DNA of 64,000 nt from positions 1-64,000 of the forward strand of contig NZ_LR701576.1 of assembly GCF_902498805.1 (NCBI RefSeq), read 5' to 3'. The position numbers and the translations under genes were made by a program. The notes beneath the pieces were generated by a model that saw only the letters and a program-made list of their open reading frames with translations, did not search any database and was not told the origin of the DNA. The stretch's first letter is position 1. Every line of letters starts with the position of its first letter. Shown here piece by piece: positions 43,984 to 55,593 of this stretch. The DNA is from Imperialibacter sp. EC-SDR9 (lineage in GTDB: Bacteria > Bacteroidota > Bacteroidia > Cytophagales > Cyclobacteriaceae).

Positions 43984-44811
43984 ATGGAGCATCGTTCACA
44001 TCGCTACCAGGACAAGTGGCTTTGGCTGCTTGTTCCCTTCTTTGGGGTGCTTTACCGCCATACCGGCGAGACGGCGTCGCTCAAAGACCTGCTCAGTAGC
44101 CCGATCTACTACCTCGACATAATCACCAGCATCTTGGTGATTGGGATTATTTTCACAGTCACCCGAACATTGATCGTGTACCTTGATAAGAGAGTTGCCT
44201 GGGAAAAACAAGCCACCCTTAGGGCACTCGTTCAGGGCTTTGCTGTGTATGGATTCACTATTGTGCTTACTGTATTGGTCAGTTTTTTCTACAACGAATT
44301 CTTCATGACCAGACCACCTGAGTTCAATGTTGCCATAGTTTTTGCCTACGATGTGCCTTTTGCCTGCCTGATGGTCACCATCATTCAAATGGCCTACGGT
44401 CTGCTCTATATGAGAGCACATTACGAGGCCAGGCTTGAGCAAGAAGCCGGAACCCCGGAAATAAATAACGTATCCAGAAAAACGATTTTGGCCAACTTTG
44501 GAAAAGCTAAGGTGCCACTACCAGCCTCTACTATTGCTTACGTACACAAAGTAGGCGACTTTAGCACACTCCAAACTTTCGAAGGTAAGGAGTACACTTT
44601 AGATGATACGCTCGACCAGTTGGAGCAATGGCTGGAAAAAACTGATTTTTTCAGAATCAACCGGCAGTGTATTGCTCAGCGGAGAGCCATCTTCTCTATG
44701 AAAAATGACCCAACAGGTAAAGTACTGTTAAAACTATCGCCGAGCCCGCCTGAAGAGATAACTGTGAGTAGGAAAAAAGCGCAGGAATTCAGAAGTTGGA
44801 TGCAGCAATAA
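43984..44811 (+). CDS. LytTR-domain transcriptional regulator with membrane-spanning N-terminus
   Basis: 275 residues. Four hydrophobic helices in the first ~145 residues, for example around WLWLLVPFFGVLY and DIITSILVIGIIF. The LytTR DNA-binding domain (about 175-275) shows IAYVHKVGDFSTLQT, LDQLEQWLEKTDFFRINRQ and the C-terminal KKAQEFRSWMQQ. Membrane-bound LytTR regulators sense a signal in the bilayer and bind DNA directly. The downstream small gene may be a target. Confidence 0.85.
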   Translation: MEHRSHRYQDKWLWLLVPFFGVLYRHTGETASLKDLLSSPIYYLDIITSILVIGIIFTVTRTLIVYLDKRVAWEKQATLRALVQGFAVYGFTIVLTVLVSFFYNEFFMTRPPEFNVAIVFAYDVPFACLMVTIIQMAYGLLYMRAHYEARLEQEAGTPEINNVSRKTILANFGKAKVPLPASTIAYVHKVGDFSTLQTFEGKEYTLDDTLDQLEQWLEKTDFFRINRQCIAQRRAIFSMKNDPTGKVLLKLSPSPPEEITVSRKKAQEFRSWMQQ

Positions 44812-44837
44812 ACAAACCCTGATTAGTCTCACCAAGG

Positions 44838-45140
44838 ATGCTTTATCTTATACAACTCATTTACCTCAAAGAAGGCAAAGAAGACATCTTCGATCAGTTT
44901 GAAGCTGTAGCCATTCCCCGTATCCCGATCTACAACGGAAAGCTGCTTTTCAGACTCCGGCCTACAAGGGAGTCGTACATTGATCTTGACATAGAACAGC
45001 CCTACGAAATTCACTATGTGAGCTTCGAATCGCAAGCCGATTTCGAGGCCTATATGAAGGACGAGGAAAGAAAGAAATTTCTACACCTGAAGGAAGAATC
45101 CATCAAGTCGGTGACTTTGATAAAAGGGGAGAAACTATAG
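44838..45140 (+). CDS. Small DUF1330-like protein
   Basis: 100 residues. It begins MLYLIQLIYLKEGKEDIFDQ and has a ferredoxin-like alpha/beta pattern (QPYEIHYVSFES, FEAYMKDEERKK) like DUF1330/EthD-type dimeric barrels. The function is unknown. It lies 26 bases downstream of the LytTR gene. Confidence 0.65.
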   Translation: MLYLIQLIYLKEGKEDIFDQFEAVAIPRIPIYNGKLLFRLRPTRESYIDLDIEQPYEIHYVSFESQADFEAYMKDEERKKFLHLKEESIKSVTLIKGEKL

Positions 45141-45174
45141 AGTGGCAGTTAGCTGTATATTGTAGCAAAAAAAG

Positions 45175-46170
45175 ATGAAGAATTTCAGTCTCTTAACTGC
45201 GGTAGTCGTTCTCCTTGGCAGTGCGGCTTGCGATGACAAGGCCAGAACTATGACAGCGCCTGTTCAATTGATCTTCGACACGGACTTTGGACCGGACTAC
45301 GATGATGTCGGAGCGATCACAGTCCTCCATGCATTGGCCGACAGTGGTCAGGTGAATATTCTGGCGACCGTTGCCAGCTGCAGCCACCCCAATGCTGCTG
45401 CGGCCATTGACGTGTTCAATACTTACTTTGGAAGGCCTGGCTTGCCCATCGGCGTTCCTAAAGGCCCATCAGTAGCCGACACCGACAAGCAGCACTGGAC
45501 CGATTCGGTAACTGCTAATTACCCCCACCGGCTACAGTCAAATGATGAGGCACCAGACGCAGTGGAGGTCTACCGCAAGGTACTGGCAGCCCAACCCGAC
45601 GGCAGCGTGACCGTCGTTACGGTGGGCTTCTTTACCAATCTTGCCAACCTCCTCAACTCGGCTCCCGACGAATTCAGCGACCTCACCGGCAAGCAGCTTG
45701 TATCCAAAAAGGTAAAGCAGCTGGTAAGCATGGCTGGTTGGTTTCCAACTGGGGCAGAATACAATGTAAAAAGAGACCCTATCGCATCGATGCAGGTAAT
45801 GGAAGAGTGGCCGACTCCCATCCTTCTTAGTGGGTTTCACATCGGGCAAAAAATAAAAACGGGACTTCCTCTGATCAATAACGCTGCCATCAAAAACAGC
45901 CCTGTGGAAGATGCGTTTCGCATTTCAATTCCTCTCGACCCACAAGACTCAGCCGGTCGTATGAGCTGGGATCAGACGGCCGTGCTGGTAGCTGTAAAAG
46001 GCTACGACCCTTACTACAGCATTGAAACAGGTCACATGTCGGTCGACTCTACTGGCACCAACACCTGGGACACAAGCGGTAAAGGCCATGCTCGTCTGGT
46101 GGAGAAAATGGAGATCAGCAAAGTCAACAAGTTGATTGATGAGTTGATGATGTATCAGCCGAAAAATTAA
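45175..46170 (+). CDS. Nucleoside hydrolase family lipoprotein
   Basis: 331 residues. A lipobox is present (LGSAAC, Cys19). The nucleoside hydrolase calcium site is clear: DTDFGPDYDDVGA (about 36-48). Further family residues are VTVVTVGFFTNLANLL and the late WDQTAVLVAV. These enzymes cleave N-glycosidic bonds of nucleosides. Exported and lipid-anchored, it may scavenge nucleosides outside the cytoplasm. Confidence 0.85.
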   Translation: MKNFSLLTAVVVLLGSAACDDKARTMTAPVQLIFDTDFGPDYDDVGAITVLHALADSGQVNILATVASCSHPNAAAAIDVFNTYFGRPGLPIGVPKGPSVADTDKQHWTDSVTANYPHRLQSNDEAPDAVEVYRKVLAAQPDGSVTVVTVGFFTNLANLLNSAPDEFSDLTGKQLVSKKVKQLVSMAGWFPTGAEYNVKRDPIASMQVMEEWPTPILLSGFHIGQKIKTGLPLINNAAIKNSPVEDAFRISIPLDPQDSAGRMSWDQTAVLVAVKGYDPYYSIETGHMSVDSTGTNTWDTSGKGHARLVEKMEISKVNKLIDELMMYQPKN

Positions 46171-46285
46171 AAAGTAGTTTCAATTCCAATACAAATCGGA
46201 TTTCCATCTGTCATTTCTCATATTTTTTTCTTTGATTAAGAATTTTATATATCCTTGCTAAAGCTCACAAAACACCATTTGACCA

Positions 46286-47542
46286 ATGAAAAAATACACC
46301 TATCTATTCCTGGAAATTTTTATATCTTCCATTTCAGCTGCCTTTTCACAGAAGCAAATACAGCCTGGCGAGTTAGTAACTTCTGACGGAACATTAATAC
46401 AGGGTGAAATCAATTATGAAGCACGAAAGGGCACTCCAACCTCCTTCGAATTTCGTCACGAGAATGGTACTACCACCACTTACACAGCAGATAACACTCA
46501 ATCAATTATAATTTATTTGGAAGACGATGTGAAAGAAGTTTTCACGTCTTTCAATCTTGATATTGATTTTGGGTCAATGGACTTAAAAAAACTTGACACA
46601 AAGGCTGAACCAACACTGACAAACAAGACGGTGTTTCTTAGAAACCTGGTGAATGGTACTATTGATCTCTATGGTTTAATCGACGCCAATGACAAGCCCC
46701 ACTACTTCATCTCCAAAGAATCATCCTCTCCAAAAGAACTTACCTACCGAAAATACTACTATTCAACAAATCCAGACGGCACGGTGTCAAGTATCACGAC
46801 GTCAACTGGTGTTGCGCAGGTAAGAACCAATGAGGGCTATAAAAATGAGCTCTATAATTTAATGAAAGACAATAGCACTTTTGTGGCCAAAGATTTTGAA
46901 AGACTTGAGTACAAACAGAAAGCCCTGATCACTATCGTTGATAAATACAACAACAGGTCTACTTACGTGGCAGCAAATGAAACGATCAAGTTTCGACCCG
47001 AGGTTAGTGCTGTTGCAGCGATTGTCAATGTTAAAGACGGCACTTTCAACAAAGAGGTGCAATCGTCGTTCAGCCCTAGCTTGGGAGTAGGAGTGTATGC
47101 AAAAATCCCCAGGACGAGCTGGGCGCTTCAGAATAACCTTCGGTTTACCTCTTTTAACAAAGAAGCAAGCAATCGAACTGCGGCAAACGCTGACAACTAC
47201 GAGATAACGACCTACCAGTTTAGCTATATCAAGCTTCATACGATGTTTAGATATATTCATCAATTCAACTCAGGAACTGAAATATACTTTCAAGGCGGGA
47301 TGCTGAACGGACTTCTCGTTAAAGAAAAAGTGCTCACTAAGAAGCATTTCTATACATCTGACACAGAGACCATTGCACCGCCGCCTGACAAAAAAATAGA
47401 GAGAGGAATAGTCGCTGGAGCAGGTGTTGGTATTAAAAAAATCTACCTCGGCATCGACTATGAAATGAGTAGCGGCTTTAATTTTTCGGTTCTGCAACCA
47501 ACTTTCAAAACGATATACATCACTGGTACTTATCGATTTTAA
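46286..47542 (+). CDS. Hypothetical exported protein with C-terminal outer-membrane barrel-like region
   Basis: 418 residues with a signal peptide (to about FSQ, residue 22). The first part resembles an uncharacterised domain seen in Bacteroidota proteins that begin GELVTSDGTLIQGEINY. The last ~170 residues show alternating strands (SPSLGVGVYAKI, WALQNNLRFTSF, IYFQGGMLNG) and end TGTYRF with terminal Phe, as in outer-membrane porin-like beta barrels. The function is unknown. A near -7 element is upstream (TATATCCTTG). Confidence 0.7.
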   Translation: MKKYTYLFLEIFISSISAAFSQKQIQPGELVTSDGTLIQGEINYEARKGTPTSFEFRHENGTTTTYTADNTQSIIIYLEDDVKEVFTSFNLDIDFGSMDLKKLDTKAEPTLTNKTVFLRNLVNGTIDLYGLIDANDKPHYFISKESSSPKELTYRKYYYSTNPDGTVSSITTSTGVAQVRTNEGYKNELYNLMKDNSTFVAKDFERLEYKQKALITIVDKYNNRSTYVAANETIKFRPEVSAVAAIVNVKDGTFNKEVQSSFSPSLGVGVYAKIPRTSWALQNNLRFTSFNKEASNRTAANADNYEITTYQFSYIKLHTMFRYIHQFNSGTEIYFQGGMLNGLLVKEKVLTKKHFYTSDTETIAPPPDKKIERGIVAGAGVGIKKIYLGIDYEMSSGFNFSVLQPTFKTIYITGTYRF

Positions 47543-47557
47543 AGATGGCGTAGAAAA

Positions 47558-48730
47558 TCAGGCCCGCTGAATCGTCTTGCTCATCGAAGTAATAACTGCC
47601 ACCAGGCTACCAATAACAGCGATGAATAGAAAAGAAGCACGCAAGCTGCTGGCCTCGGCAATGAACCCGATCAGTGGCGGGCCCAAAAGAAATCCAAGAA
47701 ACGAGATAGAACTTACCATGGTCAGCGCCATGCCAGCTGACATTGTCTTTGATTTGCCAGCCACCGAATAAGCAAGGGGCACTACCGAAGACACGCCAAA
47801 GCCCACCAGTAGAAACCCAATCAACGCAGTCGCAAAATAGGGCAAAGCCACTGCGAACAGCAGGCCGCCGGCAATGAGGATGCCACTGGCTTTCAACACC
47901 GTGCCTATGCCGAATCTATTCGTGAGCCGGTCGGAGATAAACCTACCCCCTGCCATGGTCATCATGAAGGCACTAAAACCCAGCGGGACCCAAGCCTCCG
48001 GAGCTTCCACCACCTTTTTGAAATAGACACCGCTCCAGTCGAACATACAACCTTCACTCATCATACCACACATCGCAATAAGGCCAATCTTGGCCAGTGT
48101 TCCGTCGGGTTTTACCCATTTGAACTTACCGGTGTTCCTGTTCACATCTTCTTTCAGGGTATGCGGGTAGTTAATTGATAGAATTACTACTACCAGTGCC
48201 AACATGATCAGATAGTGCATCTGAGGCTCAACGCCAAGCGCCACCATCAAAGTACCGATGCCCGCTCCGGTAAAACCCGCCAGGCTCCAGGTCCCGTGAA
48301 ACGAAGCCATAATGGTTCGCCCGTAATGTGTCTGAACACCGATGGCTTGTGTGTTCACAGCTATATTCACGGTGTTGCCAAAAAAGCCATAAATGAAAAG
48401 CCCGACGCTTAGCATAGCCACACTGGAAGAAAAGCCCAGAAATGGCAAAGTAAGAGCGTATCCAAGCGTTGCTACCAGCACCACCAGGCGGCTACCCAGC
48501 TTGTCGATAATGACTCCCGAAAACGGTAACGAAGCAAGAGAACCTAAAGGCAAAACCAACAACACACCGCCAAGCGCTGCTTCGCTAAGTCCCAGTTTAA
48601 GCTGAATATCAGGTATTCGTGCTGCCCAGCTGGAAAAGTTAAGACCGTGCACAAAAAAGATAGAGGCCACAGCAATCCGAAGCCTTGTTTTATTCAAAAT
48701 TACAGAGGAAGTTTGGTCGGTCATATCCAT
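47558..48730 (-). CDS. MFS transporter
   Basis: 390 residues, 12 predicted helices. N-terminal FFVHGLNFSSWAARIPDIQ and PLGSLASLPFSGVIIDKLGSR fit an MFS subgroup sometimes compared to FucP or YbjJ-like carriers. The substrate cannot be inferred. It is divergent from the sulfotransferase-like gene. Confidence 0.82.
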   Translation of the reverse strand: MDMTDQTSSVILNKTRLRIAVASIFFVHGLNFSSWAARIPDIQLKLGLSEAALGGVLLVLPLGSLASLPFSGVIIDKLGSRLVVLVATLGYALTLPFLGFSSSVAMLSVGLFIYGFFGNTVNIAVNTQAIGVQTHYGRTIMASFHGTWSLAGFTGAGIGTLMVALGVEPQMHYLIMLALVVVILSINYPHTLKEDVNRNTGKFKWVKPDGTLAKIGLIAMCGMMSEGCMFDWSGVYFKKVVEAPEAWVPLGFSAFMMTMAGGRFISDRLTNRFGIGTVLKASGILIAGGLLFAVALPYFATALIGFLLVGFGVSSVVPLAYSVAGKSKTMSAGMALTMVSSISFLGFLLGPPLIGFIAEASSLRASFLFIAVIGSLVAVITSMSKTIQRA

Positions 48731-48859
48731 GAATCAGCATGCAAAAATCATCAAACCGATGCACGCATGAAAGCTTCAAAGGGTATTTATCACCGAAACC
48801 GATTGTATTAGTACCATTTACACCCATTTCAAAATATATTCGTCTTTCATTCTCAGTTT

Positions 48860-49579
48860 ATGACGCTTCGCATTTCAGTTTGGTCCGGGCCACGTAACAT
48901 TTCTACAGCTTTGATGTATTCTTTTGCACAACGGCCAGACACGGCTGTGGTAGACGAACCACTGTATGGCCATTACCTGAAAATCACCGGATCAGAGCAT
49001 CCTGGAAGAGAGCACTTGCTGAATGTGTTGGAAAAGGATGCTGGGAAAATCATCAGTGAAACGATCCTCGGCTACCACGATAAGCCTGTTTACTTCATCA
49101 AGAACATGTGCCATCACCTGACAGGCCTTGATGAATCGTTTCTTGATGAATTGGTCAACCTTTTTCTCATTCGTGACCCAAGAGAAATGCTTCCGTCGCT
49201 TGTCAATCAACTGCCTCATCCCATCCTGCGTGATACCGGCCTTGACAAGCAATTAGAGTTGTACCAAAGACTCAAGGCGTCGGGTAAAGAAACATTCATT
49301 TTCGACTCCAAAGACCTTCTGCTTAATCCGGAAGGGATGCTCAGAGCGTTTTGTAGCTTTGTCGGTATTCCATTTTACAAACAAATGTTGGAGTGGGAAG
49401 CTGGAGCAAGAGCCGAAGACGGTGCATGGGCCCCCTACTGGTACCACAACGTACATAAATCAACTGGCTTTGCGCAGTACACTCCGAAAAATGAAAAGAT
49501 AAGACCTGATCTACAGCCGCTAATGGAGGAGTCGGTGGTTTTGTATGAGGAGTTGTATGCCAATGCCATCAAAGTCTGA
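48860..49579 (+). CDS. P-loop sulfotransferase-like protein
   Basis: 239 residues. The sulfotransferase 5' loop motif appears as SVWSGPRNISTALM (residues 6-19) and the 3' binding motif as LIRDPREMLPS (about 103-113). The substrate region is atypical for classical sulfotransferases. It is followed 50 bases later by a class IV aminotransferase; in some bacteria and plants these two domains occur in one protein, which suggests a shared pathway. Whether it uses PAPS is not proven. Confidence 0.72.
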   Translation: MTLRISVWSGPRNISTALMYSFAQRPDTAVVDEPLYGHYLKITGSEHPGREHLLNVLEKDAGKIISETILGYHDKPVYFIKNMCHHLTGLDESFLDELVNLFLIRDPREMLPSLVNQLPHPILRDTGLDKQLELYQRLKASGKETFIFDSKDLLLNPEGMLRAFCSFVGIPFYKQMLEWEAGARAEDGAWAPYWYHNVHKSTGFAQYTPKNEKIRPDLQPLMEESVVLYEELYANAIKV

Positions 49580-49629
49580 CCTCAAGCTCCCTTCGAAATC
49601 AATTTTTAAACACAAAATGTAATCAAACC

Positions 49630-50535
49630 ATGGATCCAAAACTACCTAACCCAAAAAACAACGATATCAAAGTATACATCAACGGCGAGTTTTATGCCCG
49701 TGAAGATGCCAAGGTGTCTGTGTTTGACAGCGTGGTGCAGGGCGGCGATTCCGTTTGGGAAGGCTTGAGAGTGTATGACGGGAAAGTGTTTATGCTGGAC
49801 GAACACCTCGAAAGATTAGTCAACTCAGCCAAAGCAATGGCTTTTTCGGGCACTCCATCGAAAGAGGAAGTGAAAAAGGCTGTGGTAGAAACGCTGAAAG
49901 TGAATGGCATGATGAACGATGCCCATATCAGGCTGACTCTTACCAGAGGCAAAAAGATTACCTCCGGCATGAATCCAAAATTGAACCAATATGGCCCCAC
50001 GCTCATTGTGCTGGCAGAATGGAAGGCACCTATTTACACCACGGAGCAGGGTCTGACGTTGATTACGTCCTCCATTCGCCGCAACTCTCCTCAGTGTCTG
50101 GATTCAAAAATCCACCACAACAACCTGATCAATAATATCCTGGCGAAGATAGAAGCTAACCATGCTAATTGCGACGGCGCTGTGATGCTTGACCTGAATG
50201 GCTATGTGAGCGAGACCAACACCACCAATATTTTCTTTGTGAAAAAGGGAGAGCTCATCACACCGTTCGCAGATTTCTGTCTGCCTGGTATCACCAGAGC
50301 ACTTATGCTCGAACTAGCCGATAGAAATGGCGTGAAGTGGAAAGAGAAGAACGTGACCATTGCCGAAATGTACACCATGGATGAGATGTTCACCACTGGC
50401 ACAGAGGGCGGATTAGCAGCAGCTGTTGAAGTGGATGGCAGGCAAATTGGGGATGGAAAAGTTGGGCCTGTGACTAAACAGTTCCAGAAATGGCATGAAG
50501 AAGAGACAAGGGTGCGGGGAGTAAAAATTGGTTGA
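49630..50535 (+). CDS. Class IV PLP aminotransferase (branched-chain aminotransferase-like)
   Basis: 301 residues of the BCAT/D-amino acid transaminase/ADC lyase fold. Motifs include GDSVWEGLRVYDGK, LTLTRG with the usual Arg, the PLP lysine in LDSKIHHNNLINN (about 157-169) and GTEGGLAAAVEVDGRQIG near the C-terminus. It could transaminate branched-chain or D-amino acids. It is downstream of a sulfotransferase-like gene and probably in one transcript. Confidence 0.85.
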   Translation: MDPKLPNPKNNDIKVYINGEFYAREDAKVSVFDSVVQGGDSVWEGLRVYDGKVFMLDEHLERLVNSAKAMAFSGTPSKEEVKKAVVETLKVNGMMNDAHIRLTLTRGKKITSGMNPKLNQYGPTLIVLAEWKAPIYTTEQGLTLITSSIRRNSPQCLDSKIHHNNLINNILAKIEANHANCDGAVMLDLNGYVSETNTTNIFFVKKGELITPFADFCLPGITRALMLELADRNGVKWKEKNVTIAEMYTMDEMFTTGTEGGLAAAVEVDGRQIGDGKVGPVTKQFQKWHEEETRVRGVKIG

Positions 50536-50625
50536 TTTTTAGCAAAAAATACTAAATATTTATATTCCGCCCCCAACCATTTCGTTCTTCTAATATTCTT
50601 ATATTTATCTTAATAAGGATACCCT

Positions 50626-51843
50626 ATGAGAAAATTAGTTGCACTGCTGTCTATTTCTGGTCTGATCATTTCATTCTCATGCAGCAAAGAGGATTTTTCG
50701 GATGAACCGCTGCTCCCTTATAAGCTTGTTGGCTATCCAAAAGAGTCTGGAGTCGACATACGGTTTACCCGGCCCGGTCACGGATTGCTACCAGGAGCTC
50801 TTAGCCAACTCCCCCAGAAGGTAAACAGACCAGAGTCCTACGATATTTTTATTTCTAAAGAACCTGGCATCGATTTCAGACGAACTGCTACTCAGTTCAC
50901 AAACGAAAACAGAATTTCCCTTAATGACCTTGAAAACGGGATACCCTACTACATTACTGTAAGAGCCAACAAAAGAGGGTTCTCGTTAGTGCAATACGAC
51001 ACTATTATGGTAGTGGCTTCAAAGCTGAAGCAGACACGCAGTATTTCCTGGCGCTACGACCAGGCACAAAAAATCACTTTCTCCCCTACTACCGACAGTG
51101 CGGCTTTTATTGCACAAATAACTTACAGTGGTTGGAGCGAAACGCCCGATTTATATATCTACCCTTACTACAATGAATCCGTGCAGGTGGGCAAAAACAT
51201 TGCAGAATGCGAATGGTCACCATCCGGGGAATTGATAGCAGTTCTAAAGAAAATGGATGACGGTAATTCGATTGATAAAAACCTTAAACTCTCGGTCTAT
51301 ACTATTAAAGCCAATTCATTCAACGATTTGTCTGTACAATCCGAATCTTTAGCTTCAATTGAGTTTTCTGCGGACAGTAAATGGATTTACTATGTAGATG
51401 ACAGCGAGAACAACCTGATTTGGAGGATCAAAACTGATGGACAACAAAAGGAGATGGTTGTTGGCAGACAAACTGCTGGTCTCGAGAAAACAACTGGCTT
51501 TGAAATAGATAGAATCAGCATCCACTCCAATGGAGAGGATATTTACTTTTCTGGATCACAAAACGAGGTTTCTAAAATCTACAGGTATAACCAAAAGTCC
51601 GGGACAGCAGAAGTCGTATTAAATGATCAATGGTCATCATTCTCTCCATCGTTATCTCCGGATGGACAAAAATTGGCTTTTTACAGCACGAGAAGCGGTC
51701 AAAGGGAGCTTTGGGTTTACGAGTTTTCAAACACAAGCTACCGGCAGCTGACTGGTTTTGAAAGAGGTGGGTGGTTCGATCAAAAAATAGACTGGCTATC
51801 AAACACTGAATTGTCTATCGGAAACACCCTCATACAACTCTAA
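50626..51843 (+). CDS. PD40-repeat lipoprotein
   Basis: 405 residues. A lipobox is present near IISFSCSKE (Cys19). The N-terminal part (about 25-125) resembles a fibronectin-like strand domain, and the C-terminal two-thirds carry TolB-like PD40 propeller motifs (SPSGELIAVL, SADSKWIYYVDD, SPDGQKLAFYSTRSG). Likely a periplasm-facing binding or scaffold protein. The function is unknown. Confidence 0.75.
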   Translation: MRKLVALLSISGLIISFSCSKEDFSDEPLLPYKLVGYPKESGVDIRFTRPGHGLLPGALSQLPQKVNRPESYDIFISKEPGIDFRRTATQFTNENRISLNDLENGIPYYITVRANKRGFSLVQYDTIMVVASKLKQTRSISWRYDQAQKITFSPTTDSAAFIAQITYSGWSETPDLYIYPYYNESVQVGKNIAECEWSPSGELIAVLKKMDDGNSIDKNLKLSVYTIKANSFNDLSVQSESLASIEFSADSKWIYYVDDSENNLIWRIKTDGQQKEMVVGRQTAGLEKTTGFEIDRISIHSNGEDIYFSGSQNEVSKIYRYNQKSGTAEVVLNDQWSSFSPSLSPDGQKLAFYSTRSGQRELWVYEFSNTSYRQLTGFERGGWFDQKIDWLSNTELSIGNTLIQL

Positions 51844-51954
51844 GCGGTGATTGAGCACTTGCATTTAAGCCTGGCTTGATCCGTAAAAGCATTCTCATTT
51901 TTAACACTTAATCTGACGTTTTTTTTCATCTTTGCCCCCTTATTCTCAAGCAAA

Positions 51955-53076
51955 ATGAAACTATTCGACGTTTACCCTCTTTTCGACATCACGCCGGTAA
52001 AAGCGCAGGGTTCCTGGCTTTGGGACAACAAAGGAGACAAGTACCTCGACCTTTACGGAGGTCATGCGGTCATTTCCATCGGCCACTCCCATCCACACTA
52101 TGTGGAGAGGTTAAGTGAACAGCTGTCGAAAATTTCATTTTATTCCAATAGCATCAAGAACCCCCAGCAGGAGGAGCTGGCAGAAAAGCTGGGCAACATG
52201 TCTGGTTATCCTGACTATCAGCTTTTCCTTTGCAACTCAGGCGCTGAGGCCAACGAGAATGCATTGAAGCTGGCCTCCTTCGTTACTGGCAAAAAGAAGG
52301 TCATTGCGTTTGACAAGGCCTTCCACGGTCGCACATCCGGTGCTGTGGCTGCCACTGACAATCCTAAGATCGTGGCACCCTTCAATGCTGGTCACGAAAT
52401 CGTCTTTTGCCCGCTCAACGACGAACAGGCTTTCACCGAAGCATTGGATAGCGACGTGGCTTCCGTCATCATAGAAGGCATCCAGGGCGTGGGTGGCATC
52501 CGCATGCCCAACGACTCCTTCCTGCAATTCATCGATAAGAAATGTAAAGAGAAAGGATGCATTTTGATTCTCGATGAAATTCAATGTGGCTATGGCCGCA
52601 CCGGCAAATTCTTCGCTCACCAGTACGCAGGCATCAAACCTCACATCATCACCACTGCCAAAGGGATGGGCAACGGCTTTCCTGTGGGAGGCGTGCTCAT
52701 TCACCCTGACATCAAACCGTGGAGTGGCATGCTTGGCACAACATTCGGTGGCAACTACCTGGCGGCAGTAGCTTGCCTGGCTGTGCTTGAGGTGATGGAA
52801 AGTGAAAAATTATTAGACAATACCCTCTCCCTCGGCAGCCAATGGATCAAAGAAATCCAGGAGCTTGTTGGCGGTCAAAATGTGAGAGGCAGAGGTCTTA
52901 TTATAGGGTTTGACTTGCCTGACACGAAAACAACGGTGAGAAAGGACTTACTGGTGAAGCATCACATATTTACAGGCGAGGCAAAACCCAATACCATTCG
53001 TCTTCTCCCCTCTCTGGCATTAAAAGTTGAAGAAATCGATCTGTTCAATGAGGCATTAAAGGTGGAGCTGTCCTGA
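51955..53076 (+). CDS. Acetylornithine-type class III aminotransferase (ArgD-like)
   Basis: 373 residues. Motifs are LYGGHAVISIGHSHP, CNSGAEANENALK, LILDEIQCGYGRTGKF with the ring-N Asp, and TTAKGMGNGFPVGG with the PLP lysine. The short length and motifs are those of acetylornithine or LysJ-like transaminases, so it likely works in arginine biosynthesis, but no other arg genes are beside it here. Confidence 0.8.
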   Translation: MKLFDVYPLFDITPVKAQGSWLWDNKGDKYLDLYGGHAVISIGHSHPHYVERLSEQLSKISFYSNSIKNPQQEELAEKLGNMSGYPDYQLFLCNSGAEANENALKLASFVTGKKKVIAFDKAFHGRTSGAVAATDNPKIVAPFNAGHEIVFCPLNDEQAFTEALDSDVASVIIEGIQGVGGIRMPNDSFLQFIDKKCKEKGCILILDEIQCGYGRTGKFFAHQYAGIKPHIITTAKGMGNGFPVGGVLIHPDIKPWSGMLGTTFGGNYLAAVACLAVLEVMESEKLLDNTLSLGSQWIKEIQELVGGQNVRGRGLIIGFDLPDTKTTVRKDLLVKHHIFTGEAKPNTIRLLPSLALKVEEIDLFNEALKVELS

Positions 53077-53176
53077 AAGTGCTGGCAAACTTCATTAAAA
53101 ACGGATAGTTGGTCTATTAGTAAAACAATAGCTGAGGTAATCCGTTATCTGTACCAACACATAAACTTATTGTACT

Positions 53177-53749
53177 ATGAAAAAACTTCTTACACTCATT
53201 TTTGCAGTGGCCAGCGCACAACTTTATGCTCAAAGCTGGGAGTTAGACAAATCCCACACCAACATCAAATTCACCGTCACTCACATGGTGGTTTCTGAAG
53301 TTGACGGCACTTTTGGTGACTTCTCAGGAACAGTAACCGGTGGTGATGACAAATTTGTTGGCGCAGCGGTTGAATTCACTGCCCAAGCTGCCTCAGTAGA
53401 TACTGACAGCGAAAGAAGGGATACCCACCTGAAATCTGATGACTTCTTCAACGCAGAGAAGTTTCCTACCATCAAGTTCAGTGGTAAAATCGTTAATGAA
53501 GGTGGTAAGTACTACCTGGCAGGAAACTTCACCATGCGTGATGTGACTAAGCCAGTAAAATTCGATGTTAAGTATAATGGCAAGGTCGATACAGGAAGAG
53601 GCATGAAAGCTGGCTTCAAAGTGACCGGAGCAATCAACAGGTTCGACTACGGACTGAAGTGGGATGCTGCGCTTGAAGCCGGCGGACTGGTTGTAGCCGA
53701 CGAAGTACAGATTACTTGTAACGTTGAGTTGAATGCTCCGAAAAGTTAA
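53177..53749 (+). CDS. YceI family protein, exported
   Basis: 190 residues with a signal peptide to about YAQ. The YceI lipocalin-like fold shows WELDKSHTNIKFTVTHMVVSE, RDTHLKSDDFFNAEKFPTI and VKFDVKYNG. YceI proteins bind isoprenoid-like or other lipids in the periplasm. A strong terminator follows. Confidence 0.88.
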   Translation: MKKLLTLIFAVASAQLYAQSWELDKSHTNIKFTVTHMVVSEVDGTFGDFSGTVTGGDDKFVGAAVEFTAQAASVDTDSERRDTHLKSDDFFNAEKFPTIKFSGKIVNEGGKYYLAGNFTMRDVTKPVKFDVKYNGKVDTGRGMKAGFKVTGAINRFDYGLKWDAALEAGGLVVADEVQITCNVELNAPKS

Positions 53750-53810
53750 TTAACTTTGCGGAGGTTTCCATTTTAACATAACCCGAGAATCACCCTAATT
53801 TGATTATAGA

Positions 53811-53840
53811 AAGGCAGGCTAGTCCTGCCTTTTACTTTTT
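53811..53840 (+). terminator. Terminator after the YceI gene
   Basis: Perfect 8-bp stem AAGGCAGG with CCTGCCTT, five-base loop, then a T-rich tail. Confidence 0.85.
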
Positions 53841-53880
53841 CAGAGTGATTGGATTATAGCGTCCAATCAAATTTCATTAA

Positions 53881-55569
<1,689 letters not shown>

Positions 55570-55593
55570 AACATCACCTCAGAATAAGAAATA

